Assembly (NCBI RefSeq): GCF_023715895.1
Contig: NZ_JAMBOO010000002.1
Span: forward strand, 434,001 to 498,000
Direction of reading: 5' to 3'
Source of the DNA: Domibacillus indicus
GTDB lineage: Bacteria; Bacillota; Bacilli; Bacillales; Domibacillaceae
DNA length: 64,000 bases
The position numbers and the translations under genes were made by a program. The notes under the pieces are model-generated. The model was not told the origin of the DNA. It made no database searches and saw only the letters and a list, made by a program, of their open reading frames with translations. Of this stretch, positions 8,825-16,184 are shown one piece after another. Position 1 is the first letter of the stretch; each line of letters starts with the position of its first letter.

Positions 8825-9245
8825 ATGAATAGTAACGGTTTGCTCTTCTTCTAAAGAAGACCTTGCGGATAATTGCAATTAACACGACAACCGCGAGCAC
8901 ATTAACGAGTAGTCCTAATATAGACCCAAGCATTCCCATGCTGCTAAGCAGACTGCCAAATATTAAGCCTGCCAATCCGCCAAGCATAAGCCCTTTCATT
9001 AATCGGCTTGAGAAAAAGCTGTTCTTTTTCTTTGTAGAAAAAGTCGATTTATTAGACACTGCTGAATTGGCTTTTTTATTTTGAAACGTTGAAGTAGAAG
9101 GGCTGTTCACGCTGCCATTTGTGCTCTTGAATCCGCCCTTGCTTCCTCTTGCTTCTACGGTTGTAGACTGATCGTGAAAAACCGCACTTCCAACCGGTGA
9201 AAACGCGATTGCTGCTGCAAGTATAGCCGTAATAAATTTTTTCAA
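8823..9245 (-). CDS. Secreted or membrane protein of Bacillus with Ser/Thr/Asn-rich linker (140 aa)
   Basis: N-terminal signal sequence (KKFITAILAAAIAFSPVGSA) with likely cleavage near residue 32, a low-complexity linker rich in Ser, Thr, Asn and Lys (residues ~33-78), and two closely spaced hydrophobic helices (~84-104 and ~107-128) rich in Gly and Leu, ending in a basic tail (RKVFFRRRANRYY). Similar proteins in Bacillaceae are sometimes labelled Tim44-like; no function is established. The start is TTG at 9245 with AAGGAGAT 6-7 nt upstream. Confidence 0.65.
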   Translation of the reverse strand: MKKFITAILAAAIAFSPVGSAVFHDQSTTVEARGSKGGFKSTNGSVNSPSTSTFQNKKANSAVSNKSTFSTKKKNSFFSSRLMKGLMLGGLAGLIFGSLLSSMGMLGSILGLLVNVLAVVVLIAIIRKVFFRRRANRYYS

Positions 9246-9580
9246 TGTTTTATCTCCTTCATGCTCATAAGCATGGTATTTTGTAGTAGATCCTGCCTCT
9301 TACCTATCTTTCTTATGACAACATACAATTAGTTGTTATGCTTGAGACAGCCCTTTCTTTGAAGGCAAACGCCTTTTAATTTATTCTTTCTCTTACACTA
9401 TGATTATAGCATTTTTTACGTTTCTTTAAAAATGAATGAACTTGGGAACAGAGGCGAAAAGCAGGGCATTTAAACATCTTTTTTATTTAGATTACAGTAC
9501 CCTGCAGATTGAATTTAAAACGTTTCCTTCTCCATAAATGAAATAGATCATTAGAATAGAAGAAAATCCTTTAAACACAA
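9246..9580. other. Non-coding stretch left of the mobile element
   Basis: About 335 bp without a supportable gene. It should hold the promoter of the gene at 8823. A small hairpin AAGGC-aaac-GCCTT (about 9360-9380) and a spaced GCAGGG...CCCTGC pair are visible; neither explains the stretch. Confidence 0.5.
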
Positions 9581-9616
9581 AAAATCCACCCTGCTTTCTG
9601 AACAGGATGGATTTTT
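9581..9616 (-). terminator. Probable original terminator of the tRNA-Val gene
   Basis: AAATCCA-CCTG / CAGG-TGGATTT hairpin followed on the minus strand by a T-rich run, immediately outside the left 50-bp repeat. Its position relative to the tRNA remnant equals that of the hairpin at 16185-16223 relative to the intact tRNA. Confidence 0.6.
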
Positions 9617-9623
9617 AATTCCT

Positions 9624-9673
9624 ATGATTCCTACTGGGTTCGAACCAGCGACCTCTACCCTGTCAAGGTAGCG
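9624..9673. repeat. Left attachment repeat (50 bp)
   Basis: Identical over 50 bp to 16231-16280; covers the tRNA-Val 3' end, T arm, variable loop and anticodon arm (minus strand). Crossover by the integrase should lie inside this identity, probably in the anticodon region as for related integrases. Confidence 0.9.
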
Positions 9674-9697
9674 GCGTGGATGCTGAGCTAAGGAATC
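9625..9697 (-). pseudogene. tRNA-Val pseudogene with a scrambled D arm
   Basis: A full-length 73-nt match to the tRNA-Val at 16232-16304 with the same acceptor, anticodon (GAC) and T arm. The two differ only within an 8-nt block: TGGGAGAG in the intact gene is ATCCACGC here (seven of eight bases changed). That removes the conserved GG of the D loop and breaks the D stem, so it should not be functional. The 16 bases 5' of the block still match the intact gene even though they lie outside the 50-bp repeat, on the element side. So the element seems to carry an entire tRNA mimic. Confidence 0.75.
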
Positions 9698-9737
9698 TAA
9701 AGGGTTAATACGCAACTATTCAACCAACATTAACGAA

Positions 9738-9770
9738 TTGGTCACAGGCTCGTGACCAATCTGTGACCAA
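9738..9770. promoter_or_regulatory. Integrase arm-type sites, left end
   Basis: Three copies of GTGACCAA: one inverted (TTGGTCAC, 9738-9745) and two direct (9752-9759, 9763-9770) spaced 11 bp, one helical turn. The same octamer is paired near the right end (16131-16150). This arrangement fits the arm sites bound by the N-terminal domain of lambda/Tn916-type integrases. Confidence 0.65.
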
Positions 9771-9837
9771 AAATTTCGCTTCTTAAGCCAATTGTATAAA
9801 GGTTTCCTTATCTATACCCATTCAATAATTAAAAAAA

Positions 9838-10914
9838 TTATTCAGAGTAATCTACAAACTCATCCTCGCGGTTCTCTATATCTCTATAATCATTATCATT
9901 TGTTATTAATTTCAAATCTATCTTGCCTATAGTTTTAAACTGTATATCATTAGCATCCCTTTGAGCTTTTAACTTAAGTAAAGCAATTATCTTATTATCT
10001 TGGTCATAAAATTTTATAATGCCTGTGGATTGCTCATTGAGATTGGTCTTTGCTAAATTTAATTCGCTAGCAAGAATATGCGAAAATCCTTCTCCAATAT
10101 TATCAATATTTTTTAAAACACCAAATATCCTTATTGGGGTTTCCATGTTATTATTGTATAACTTTGCTACAAATCTTATATTTGCCAACTTAAGTGGAAA
10201 ATAAATATTCAATTCATGATTTTCTTGTGAAGGATTCTTTAACAAAGTTATAGTGGGTGCAATTTTAAATAACAGCTCGTGTAAATCCCCTTTTTTCTCC
10301 AGGATTATTTGAACATCAGACAATTGTTTTTCATCTAATAAATATCCCTTATCTAACGGGTCTTTATTGAATCGAATTAAATTCAAAAGAATAGTAAGAG
10401 CTATCAATACAAAAGATAACAACCCCCATATCGCTAATACTACTAAATTAATTATTTGTTTATAGTTAATAGAACTAGATAAAACAAAATCAAAGTTTGT
10501 ATAGAAGCAAATTATAATTCCCCAACTAAAAATGGAGACAGCTGAAACTATAACAAAAATCCAATAAATAAAATTTAATAGAAAATCTTTTGAAAGGTAA
10601 AGTTTGTATTCGCTAAAATTCAACATAATCTCTTCAAGACTTAACGCATAAGGTCTTAATAATTGTTGCTTTATTTTTGATGCAGTTAAAAGTTTATTTT
10701 CATATGAAAAAGCAATAAATAATGTTATAAAGCCTAGTAATGACATTATTCCGCCAAACATCCAACTAACCAAATCAGAGGTATTTGTAATTTCATCAGG
10801 CAATTTTCCATTTATTAAAAAAAACGATTGTAAGTCTTTACAGAAAAATAATAGCCCTAATATAAAAATAAAAGGAGCTATCAATAAAAGAGTTGACCAC
10901 CATTTAAACAACAT
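9838..10914 (-). CDS. Cargo protein 3: four-helix membrane protein with soluble C-terminal domain (358 aa)
   Basis: Family not recognised. Four hydrophobic helices (residues ~6-28, ~50-70, ~112-134, ~152-178), the middle pair separated by a ~40-residue polar stretch, followed by a ~180-residue soluble domain predicted mixed alpha/beta, with a very acidic tail. Its ATG (10914) overlaps the end of the gene before it by 11 bp, with AAAGGAT 5 nt upstream, so the two are translationally coupled. It is the last gene of a three-gene minus-strand operon in the element. A membrane effector of an anti-phage or toxin-like system is one possibility suggested only by the architecture and location. No terminator is obvious between 9838 and the arm sites. 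Confidence 0.75.
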   Translation of the reverse strand: MLFKWWSTLLLIAPFIFILGLLFFCKDLQSFFLINGKLPDEITNTSDLVSWMFGGIMSLLGFITLFIAFSYENKLLTASKIKQQLLRPYALSLEEIMLNFSEYKLYLSKDFLLNFIYWIFVIVSAVSIFSWGIIICFYTNFDFVLSSSINYKQIINLVVLAIWGLLSFVLIALTILLNLIRFNKDPLDKGYLLDEKQLSDVQIILEKKGDLHELLFKIAPTITLLKNPSQENHELNIYFPLKLANIRFVAKLYNNNMETPIRIFGVLKNIDNIGEGFSHILASELNLAKTNLNEQSTGIIKFYDQDNKIIALLKLKAQRDANDIQFKTIGKIDLKLITNDNDYRDIENREDEFVDYSE

Positions 10915-11536
10915 CCACCACTATCCTTTTGCAGACTTCATAAATTGAATCCGCTTCATCAGTCTCAAAAAAAGCTGCTACCGAATATAAATCTAAAGAA
11001 AAATATATTTTTTTATCTTCGAAAAGAATAACCAAACTTAATGTTTCCGAAGAACTCATATATTTCATTAACTTACCTGATTCAATATCAGTAACTTTTA
11101 TATTTGTATAGGTGCTATCGTCAAAACCAGATTGCTGCTTTGAAATATCTATACTTGTTAAAGTAAAGCCTTTATAAGAAGGCGCGTTCAAAAACTGCTT
11201 TTTGTAAGCTTCAAATATCTCTACTTTTTCAAACGACATAGGAAAGAAAGCCGATAATTTAGAAATTGTATATGCAATATGGCTCTCTGAACCGCCAAAA
11301 ATACAAATTACTCTGCTCTCTTCAAAAACAAAAAATCTTATTTTCTTTCTTTCCGAGGCAATAATTTTGTCTCGTATTTTTATGGGGTCTATCCATTCAA
11401 AACTGACGTTCAATATACCGTCTTCATAAGGCTCGAAATTAAAAAAGCAAAAGCTGTCCTCTTGTTTATTTTTAATATCACCCCAATCGGGCGCGCCATT
11501 ATATTTATAAAAAATACAGTCTCTGTGAAGCAACAA
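10904..11536 (-). CDS. Cargo protein 2: uncharacterised cytoplasmic protein (210 aa)
   Basis: No recognised family, no signal or membrane helix. It is rich in aromatic residues (many Phe, Tyr) and alternating beta-strand patterns such as IRFFVFEESRVICIFGG (residues ~66-82), SLVILFEDKKIYFSLDLY near 165-182, with a hydrophobic C-terminal end. Start TTG at 11536 is 8 nt after AGGTG. It lies 36 bp after cargo gene 1 and overlaps cargo gene 3 by 11 bp. The strict pairing with the membrane protein suggests the two proteins act together. Function unknown. Confidence 0.7.
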   Translation of the reverse strand: MLLHRDCIFYKYNGAPDWGDIKNKQEDSFCFFNFEPYEDGILNVSFEWIDPIKIRDKIIASERKKIRFFVFEESRVICIFGGSESHIAYTISKLSAFFPMSFEKVEIFEAYKKQFLNAPSYKGFTLTSIDISKQQSGFDDSTYTNIKVTDIESGKLMKYMSSSETLSLVILFEDKKIYFSLDLYSVAAFFETDEADSIYEVCKRIVVDVV

Positions 11537-11572
11537 TATTTATTCACCTACTTTCCTATAAAATAGCCCCAT

Positions 11573-12643
11573 TTACACCCTAGAAGTTACAAAAGCCTCG
11601 ATTATAGGCTCTAAAATCTTTCTTGTTTTTTTAATATCTTTAATTCCATTCTTACACATGAGTATGTACTCCTCTTGAACATGCTCCATAACTTCTTGTT
11701 TAAGCTCCTCTGATTTGTTAGCAGTTATTACAATTTTCAACCTATCAAAGTCTTTCCCCTTTAAACTAAACTCAATGTTTACTTTGGAACCGTCATAGAC
11801 AGAGCTTGTCTTAAACGAGACAATATCGTTCCCTAAAGAAATATACTTACATGCTTCATCCGAATTAATGATGTTATTACCATGAACTGACACACCTTGA
11901 ACTCCACCATTTTGATGACTATTGCTTATTTTAAAACTTACCTTACTAAAGCTTGAACTTATACCTTTGGAAGGTAACCTATTATAAATAAAGTCAAAAA
12001 TCAGCATTGTTTTTGGTGTTGCGCTGTCTTCATTAGAATAGTCAGCATTAAGAATCCCTATAGTATAGGGTGATAAAATTAATCCTAACCTCTTACTTAG
12101 AAAGGCAGCGATAACATCTTCAAGGTTATCGTCGCCAGATTCAATCGAAACCTTTTTAGTATCCTTTTCTATTGTGACTTTATTATCATAGAATGCAGTT
12201 AATGAACCTAAGTCCTGTACTCCACTTCTCCAATAGTTACCATATTCTTTTATTTTTATTGACAGAATAATATTTTCTTCCTCAATTTCGATGTCTGCCA
12301 GCACAATTTCGTACGTCGAATCCAGAGGGTATGATTTAATAAGTTCTCTTTTTAACTCCTCAAGTTCTTTATCCTTCAGCTTGCCCAAATTTTTATAATT
12401 ATATGTATAAGCGGACAAACCTTTCTTCTTTTTCATTACACTCATTTCAGCTAAATATTGAAAATCCTTCTCAGTGAGAATATTTTCCATATCAAAAAAA
12501 GTATCTTTTAAATCCTCTTTGTTTTTCTTTTTTTTATCAAGTACCCAGCCTGCTTTTTTCTCTGTAATATATGAAATTACTTGACCCTTATTAAATCTTT
12601 TGAATGCTTTCTCTAGGATACCTTTATTATTAATCCCGCTCAT
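11573..12643 (-). CDS. Cargo protein 1: uncharacterised protein (356 aa)
   Basis: First gene of the cargo operon. Family not recognised. Three parts can be seen: a Lys-rich N-terminal helical part (1-~100, with KKKKNKEDLKD and MKKKKG), a central beta-rich region (~110-310), and a helical C-terminal tail (~315-356, SEELKQEVMEHVQEEY...). No membrane helix, no Walker, nuclease, protease, TIR or Sir2 motif was seen. Start ATG 12643 after GGAAGTG; a good promoter lies 40-65 bp upstream. Its order ahead of two coupled genes suggests a sensor or core subunit, but this is inference. Confidence 0.72.
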   Translation of the reverse strand: MSGINNKGILEKAFKRFNKGQVISYITEKKAGWVLDKKKKNKEDLKDTFFDMENILTEKDFQYLAEMSVMKKKKGLSAYTYNYKNLGKLKDKELEELKRELIKSYPLDSTYEIVLADIEIEEENIILSIKIKEYGNYWRSGVQDLGSLTAFYDNKVTIEKDTKKVSIESGDDNLEDVIAAFLSKRLGLILSPYTIGILNADYSNEDSATPKTMLIFDFIYNRLPSKGISSSFSKVSFKISNSHQNGGVQGVSVHGNNIINSDEACKYISLGNDIVSFKTSSVYDGSKVNIEFSLKGKDFDRLKIVITANKSEELKQEVMEHVQEEYILMCKNGIKDIKKTRKILEPIIEAFVTSRV

Positions 12644-12680
12644 TCCGAATCACTTCCAATTTTAAAGATATATAATACAA

Positions 12681-12710
12681 ATAGTAACATTTCACTACAT
12701 AAATTTACAA
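12681..12710 (-). promoter_or_regulatory. Promoter of the cargo operon
   Basis: On the minus strand: -35 TTGTAA (12705-12710), 18-bp spacer, -10 TACTAT (12681-12686), 38 bp before the start at 12643. A palindrome TTCACGTGAA (12719-12728) sits just upstream of the -35 box and could be an operator. Confidence 0.5.
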
Positions 12711-12728
12711 ATACTTTATTCACGTGAA

Positions 12729-13139
12729 AAATTAACCATAAGAGGATTCTAAGCTACTTTTAGCAGGTGAGCATACGCGCGTGAAATTAAAGCTGATTAC
12801 GGGCGTGAAAGTGCTACTATCAATTTAATGAAGTAGAGTCAGGTAATTGGGGATAAGTATCCCCTTCTCCTTCAATCACATTTAGATAGCATGAATATAG
12901 AGAGTGAAGTTATTAACCGTGTGTTTTAGTAAAGCAGCGTTCCATTTTGTGTTTGGATACATGTTTGAAGCGGTTTGTGTTTGAATGGATATGACCGCTA
13001 TGATATTTTATGTAGTTTATGTTTGGGGTTTATTTAGAAGGATAACTCTGAATTACTGATTTCTGTTTTTATATTTTGGAGCGCAAAAGGACTTTCATTG
13101 CTTTCCTACTTGTTACTATGGCAATATCGGTACAATTTT
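12729..13139. other. Non-coding region between cargo operon and orphan gene, with short repeats
   Basis: No supportable gene. Visible structure: CGTGAAA three times (12723, 12780, 12804); a perfect inverted repeat GGGGATA-ag-TATCCCC (12849-12864); TTTGTGTTTG twice (12946-12955 and 12974-12983, 28 bp apart), with a related GTTTGGGG near 13020. These could be operators or iteron-like sites. It lies downstream of the orphan gene and upstream of the cargo promoter. Confidence 0.45.
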
Positions 13140-14210
13140 TTATTCGCTATGTCTTAACTTCAACACTTCAAGCATTTTCTCGTATATATCTACGTAATCG
13201 CCATTCTTTTTCAATTCGTTTATGCGATTATATTTTTCACTTATGTTCTTCTCTCTATCTTTTGCACGGACTATCGCATTGTCACCGTATTTGCTGTAAA
13301 ACCCAATCAATAATTCTAATAATCCTCTTTCACCTAATCCATGTGAGAAAACCAATTCACCTTTTCCTTTCAACTTGTTAAGGTATCTGTCAATGTCCTT
13401 ATCTGGCACTTGTACAACAGCTCCATGTGCTTCATATATGTAACTAAGCCCAAAATCTGTTCTAAGACACTTGTTGTATGCTTTCCAGTATGATTCAACG
13501 TTCTTCTCATTACGCTTCCACAAGTCACTGGCGCTAATGTTATTTAGAATCATCAAGTGACGCTTCATTTCACCGATTGCCGCAAACTCGTCATTCGTTA
13601 AAGGTCTATGTTCTCCACTATCCACAACGCACCCATACCATTCAATTTTGTGCATGATAATCTTTGCTTTTGCTAGTTTATTAAAAACCGAGCGCAGATT
13701 ATTTTTAAGTGTAGTCAGTTCTGTGGAGATAGCATGTTCTAACATGGCGTAATCCTTATCTTTAATCAAGTCACCGTGTTTCTCTTTAAGTTCCTTAAAC
13801 AATCTGCCTTTTATAACATCACTGTAATAGGAGGAAGTGAATGTCTTGTCACCTAGTTCAAGGATTACAATCCAATGGTTCAGCGACATTAGTTTGTTTA
13901 GTTTGTTTTTCAGTAAGTAGTCAATCACCAAGCTGTTGATTTCATTTTCATAAGGTAATTCTCTGCCGTTCTTGCTACGTCCATCTTCACGTTCCGCACG
14001 TACAGCCCGCTTGGCACCGACTTCATATACTTTTCCACGACCCTTAGGATTTTTGATTATCGAAACGCTTTCAAAAATTTCATTCATCGTTTTCATCAAT
14101 CCTTCCTCGTATCCTTTACTAGCGAATTTCCCATACTTATCAAAGTGTGCCTGCTGCGCTTCATTCCCAAACTCCATTACTGCTTCTCTCTTTGTCCAAA
14201 TTGTTTTCAT
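13140..14210 (-). CDS. Orphan element protein, possibly replication- or transfer-related (356 aa)
   Basis: No family recognised. Largely helical and basic, N-terminal 60 residues with alternating helices (REAVMEFGNEAQQAHFDKYG), a Lys/Arg-rich segment GRGKVYEVGAKRAVRAERED (~57-76), a middle beta part, and a C-terminal helical part. No Rep_trans, MOB or primase motif can be seen. It is transcribed away from the structured non-coding region at 14.3-14.6 kb, which resembles replication-origin DNA, so a replication initiator or accessory is a reasonable guess; a regulatory or capsid-interference protein of a phage satellite is an alternative. Start ATG 14210 has only a weak AAAGGA-like site upstream. 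Confidence 0.65.
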   Translation of the reverse strand: MKTIWTKREAVMEFGNEAQQAHFDKYGKFASKGYEEGLMKTMNEIFESVSIIKNPKGRGKVYEVGAKRAVRAEREDGRSKNGRELPYENEINSLVIDYLLKNKLNKLMSLNHWIVILELGDKTFTSSYYSDVIKGRLFKELKEKHGDLIKDKDYAMLEHAISTELTTLKNNLRSVFNKLAKAKIIMHKIEWYGCVVDSGEHRPLTNDEFAAIGEMKRHLMILNNISASDLWKRNEKNVESYWKAYNKCLRTDFGLSYIYEAHGAVVQVPDKDIDRYLNKLKGKGELVFSHGLGERGLLELLIGFYSKYGDNAIVRAKDREKNISEKYNRINELKKNGDYVDIYEKMLEVLKLRHSE

Positions 14211-14397
14211 TTTTAACTTTCAAATCCTTTTTATTTTTATTTTTTAAGGTAATAAGAATCAATTTAATAAACTAAAGTTAATTAATAATTGATTTTTATT
14301 ACTTTTCCAAATCATCTATAACAATGGAATCACTCCCTCTTGATAGGCTATATACGCGCAAACAAGTTTGCACGTATTCCCACTTGTGACAAACTCC

Positions 14398-14447
14398 AAC
14401 TCGCAAGCCCGTTGTTCGTTTTGCGAACAACGTCGCAAAAGCGAGTT
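14398..14447. repeat. Nested inverted repeat
   Basis: Outer arms AACTCGC (14398-14404) and GCGAGTT (14441-14447); inner perfect 9-bp arms CGTTGTTCG (14410-14418) and CGAACAACG (14424-14432) with a 5-nt loop TTTTG. Geometry resembles nick-site hairpins of double-strand origins or oriT sites, but no conserved nick sequence was recognised. Confidence 0.55.
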
Positions 14448-14520
14448 ACAATCTTTCAACCGATTTTCTATCCCGTCACCCACCCACGCTCAACAAGTCA
14501 TCAACGCCGACCTTTTTTTG

Positions 14521-14601
14521 CTTCTTTTTTTGGGGCGGCAAAATGCGATAATAAGACCGTAGCGTAGCGAAGGACTTAATCGCATCAGCCAAAAAAAGAA
14601 G
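14521..14601. other. Long hairpin resembling a single-strand replication origin (sso)
   Basis: Outer 13-bp perfect stem CTTCTTTTTTTGG (14521-14533) / CCAAAAAAAGAAG (14589-14601), inner stem ATGCGAT (14543-14549) / ATCGCAT (14579-14585), and a loop with CGTAGCGTAGCGAAGG. Single-strand origins of Gram-positive rolling-circle plasmids (ssoA type) have a long imperfect hairpin with a loop hexamer called CS-6, TAGCGT; here TAGCGT and TAGCGA occur in tandem in the loop. This suggests the element, or a plasmid ancestor, passes through a single-stranded circular form. Confidence 0.5.
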
Positions 14602-14996
14602 AAGGTATATCATTTCTTTAAGCTATATTTTAACCTTGTAATAGTATTATAACATAATTTAACGAAAAAGTAAATATTATATAATACTTAAAGTAATTTG
14701 TCAACATAATAACGTGATTTTTTTACTTTTTTATAGAGTGTCAGCCCCCTGTTCGTATTTTTTTGTTTCCTGTTCTCCCCTTAATTCATAAAATCAAAGT
14801 TTTATCATACGTAGAAGCATACGTAAAAATCCTCTCTTTTGAGGAAATTTTAAATCAATTTTTGTATAAGCATACGGAGCAAATTTTTCATATGATTCGG
14901 CGGCTAGAAGTGTTATATTCTCGTTTCGGCATGTTAAAATATTCATAGGAAACCTTTAGCAGGCTTAAGAGCAACTTTTAAGGAGGTTGTTCTACT

Positions 14997-16118
14997 GTGA
15001 AAGGCAGCATTAAAAAAAATAAACAAACAGGCAAATGGGATTTTGTAATAGATATTGGTAAAGACCCGCTAACTGGAAAGCGTAAGCAAAAGAAAAAAAG
15101 AGGATTTGCAACTAAAAAAGAAGCAGAAAAAGCTTTGACTGCCTTATTGAATGAGTTGAATGAGCGCGCATATATTGAACCCTCTAAACAGCGGTATGAT
15201 GACTACATGAAGGCTTGGATAAAGGAAAAGAAACATGATTTGAGTGTTCAGACGTTAAAGGCATATAACTCGTATTTAAAGGCACATATCTTACCTAATT
15301 TAGGAGCGGTTCCGCTCGCTAAACTAACCCCTTTACACATCCAATGCTTCGTAGGAGAACTTAGGAATAAGGGGTTAGCAGAAACTACTACAAAGCGAAT
15401 TTTTAACGTAGTCAATGCTTCTTTAAACAGTGCTGTGAAATTGGAACTTATTAAGAAGAATCCGGCTTCAATTATTGAAAAACCTAAAGCACTTGCCAAA
15501 AAAAATGCAATTTGGACTGTTGAGGAAGTTTCTTTATTCCTTAAACATTCAACTTCAAGTCCTTACTATACGGCTTTTTTACTCGCAGTAACAACTGGTA
15601 TGCGTCAAGGGGAAATCTTAGGTTTACGTTGGGTAGATGTAGATTTTCAAAACGAATGTCTTGTGATTAAACAAACCCTTACACACGATGGAAAAGGATT
15701 TAAGGAAGGAACTAAGAGCAAGGCTGGTAACCGTTCTATCGGTTTGGATACCACTACTCTTTCCGCTCTTAAACACCAGAGAAAAAAGAATATGGCAAAC
15801 AAACTTGCTTATGGAAATACTTATAGCGACCATGACCTTGTTATTTGCACTCGTAAGGGGAAACCAATCAATCCAAGAAATTTACTTCGTACATTCAATA
15901 ACTTGATTAGTAAAGCAAATCTTTCTCAAGTCCGCTTCCACGATTTAAGACATACACACGCTAGTCTGATGTTACAGCAAGGGGAAAACATTAAACTAAT
16001 ATCCGAGCGGTTAGGTCATAGCAGCGTAAAAATTACATTGGATACCTACTCGCATGTTTTGCCTAACATGCAGCAAGAAGCATCAAATCGTCTAGCAAAT
16101 AAATTGTTCAACGGTTAA
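14997..16118 (+). CDS. int: Tyrosine site-specific recombinase (integrase), Tn916/phage type (373 aa)
   Basis: Arm-binding domain at the N-terminus (GSIKKNKQTGKWDFVIDIG, AP2-like), SAM-like core-binding domain (~65-150), catalytic domain from ~165. Catalytic residues visible: Arg in TTGMRQGEILGLRW (~203), Lys in TKSKAGNRS (~242), HDLRH box (~321-324), LGHSS His (~344) and Tyr in LDTYSH (~353). Complete length. GTG start at 14997, 10 nt after AAGGAGG. It sits 110 bp from the tRNA-Val attachment site, as usual for tRNA-targeting integrases. No separate excisionase gene was identified. Confidence 0.95.
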   Translation: MKGSIKKNKQTGKWDFVIDIGKDPLTGKRKQKKKRGFATKKEAEKALTALLNELNERAYIEPSKQRYDDYMKAWIKEKKHDLSVQTLKAYNSYLKAHILPNLGAVPLAKLTPLHIQCFVGELRNKGLAETTTKRIFNVVNASLNSAVKLELIKKNPASIIEKPKALAKKNAIWTVEEVSLFLKHSTSSPYYTAFLLAVTTGMRQGEILGLRWVDVDFQNECLVIKQTLTHDGKGFKEGTKSKAGNRSIGLDTTTLSALKHQRKKNMANKLAYGNTYSDHDLVICTRKGKPINPRNLLRTFNNLISKANLSQVRFHDLRHTHASLMLQQGENIKLISERLGHSSVKITLDTYSHVLPNMQQEASNRLANKLFNG

Positions 16119-16130
16119 TTTCTTGTCCTT

Positions 16131-16150
16131 GTGACCAAATATGTGACCAA
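16131..16150. promoter_or_regulatory. Integrase arm-type sites, right end
   Basis: GTGACCAA at 16131-16138 and 16143-16150, 12 bp apart, starting 12 bp after the integrase stop. Same octamer as near the left end. Confidence 0.65.
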
Positions 16151-16184
16151 TGAAGCTGAGTGGATATAAGTGAACAAAATAAAA

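Larger units (their letters stand above)
14211..14996. other. Non-coding region with strong secondary structure (possible origin)
   Basis: About 790 bp without a convincing gene. It contains GCAAAC-aa-GTTTGC (14358-14371), a nested inverted repeat (14398-14447) and a long hairpin (14521-14601), then a very AT-rich stretch (14610-14720) and the integrase leader with TACGTA palindromes near 14809 and 14822. The GC-richer block at 14350-14600 stands out from the AT-rich element. An open frame at 14763-14948 has a TTG start and no binding site and was not called. Confidence 0.6.

Noticed and set aside
9838-12643. Cargo operon as a Kiwa system (four-helix KwaA plus KwaB)
   Set aside because: KwaA is much shorter, Kiwa has two genes, and no sequence feature of KwaB could be recognised in cargo proteins 1 or 2.
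12946-12983. TTTGTGTTTG repeats as a CRISPR array
   Set aside because: Only two 10-bp copies with irregular context, no repeat-spacer periodicity and no cas genes.
13076-13381. Plus-strand 101-codon frame overlapping the orphan gene
   Set aside because: Shadow of the minus-strand gene ending at 13140; no start signal and Cys/His-rich translation typical of antisense frames.
14340-14567. Plus-strand frames of 64-75 codons over the structured region
   Set aside because: They run across the inverted repeats, lack binding sites and read as low-plausibility protein; the hairpins explain the base pattern.
14763-14948. 61-codon frame upstream of the integrase, possible excisionase
   Set aside because: TTG start, no ribosome binding site, no basic winged-helix pattern; composition fits AT-rich non-coding DNA.
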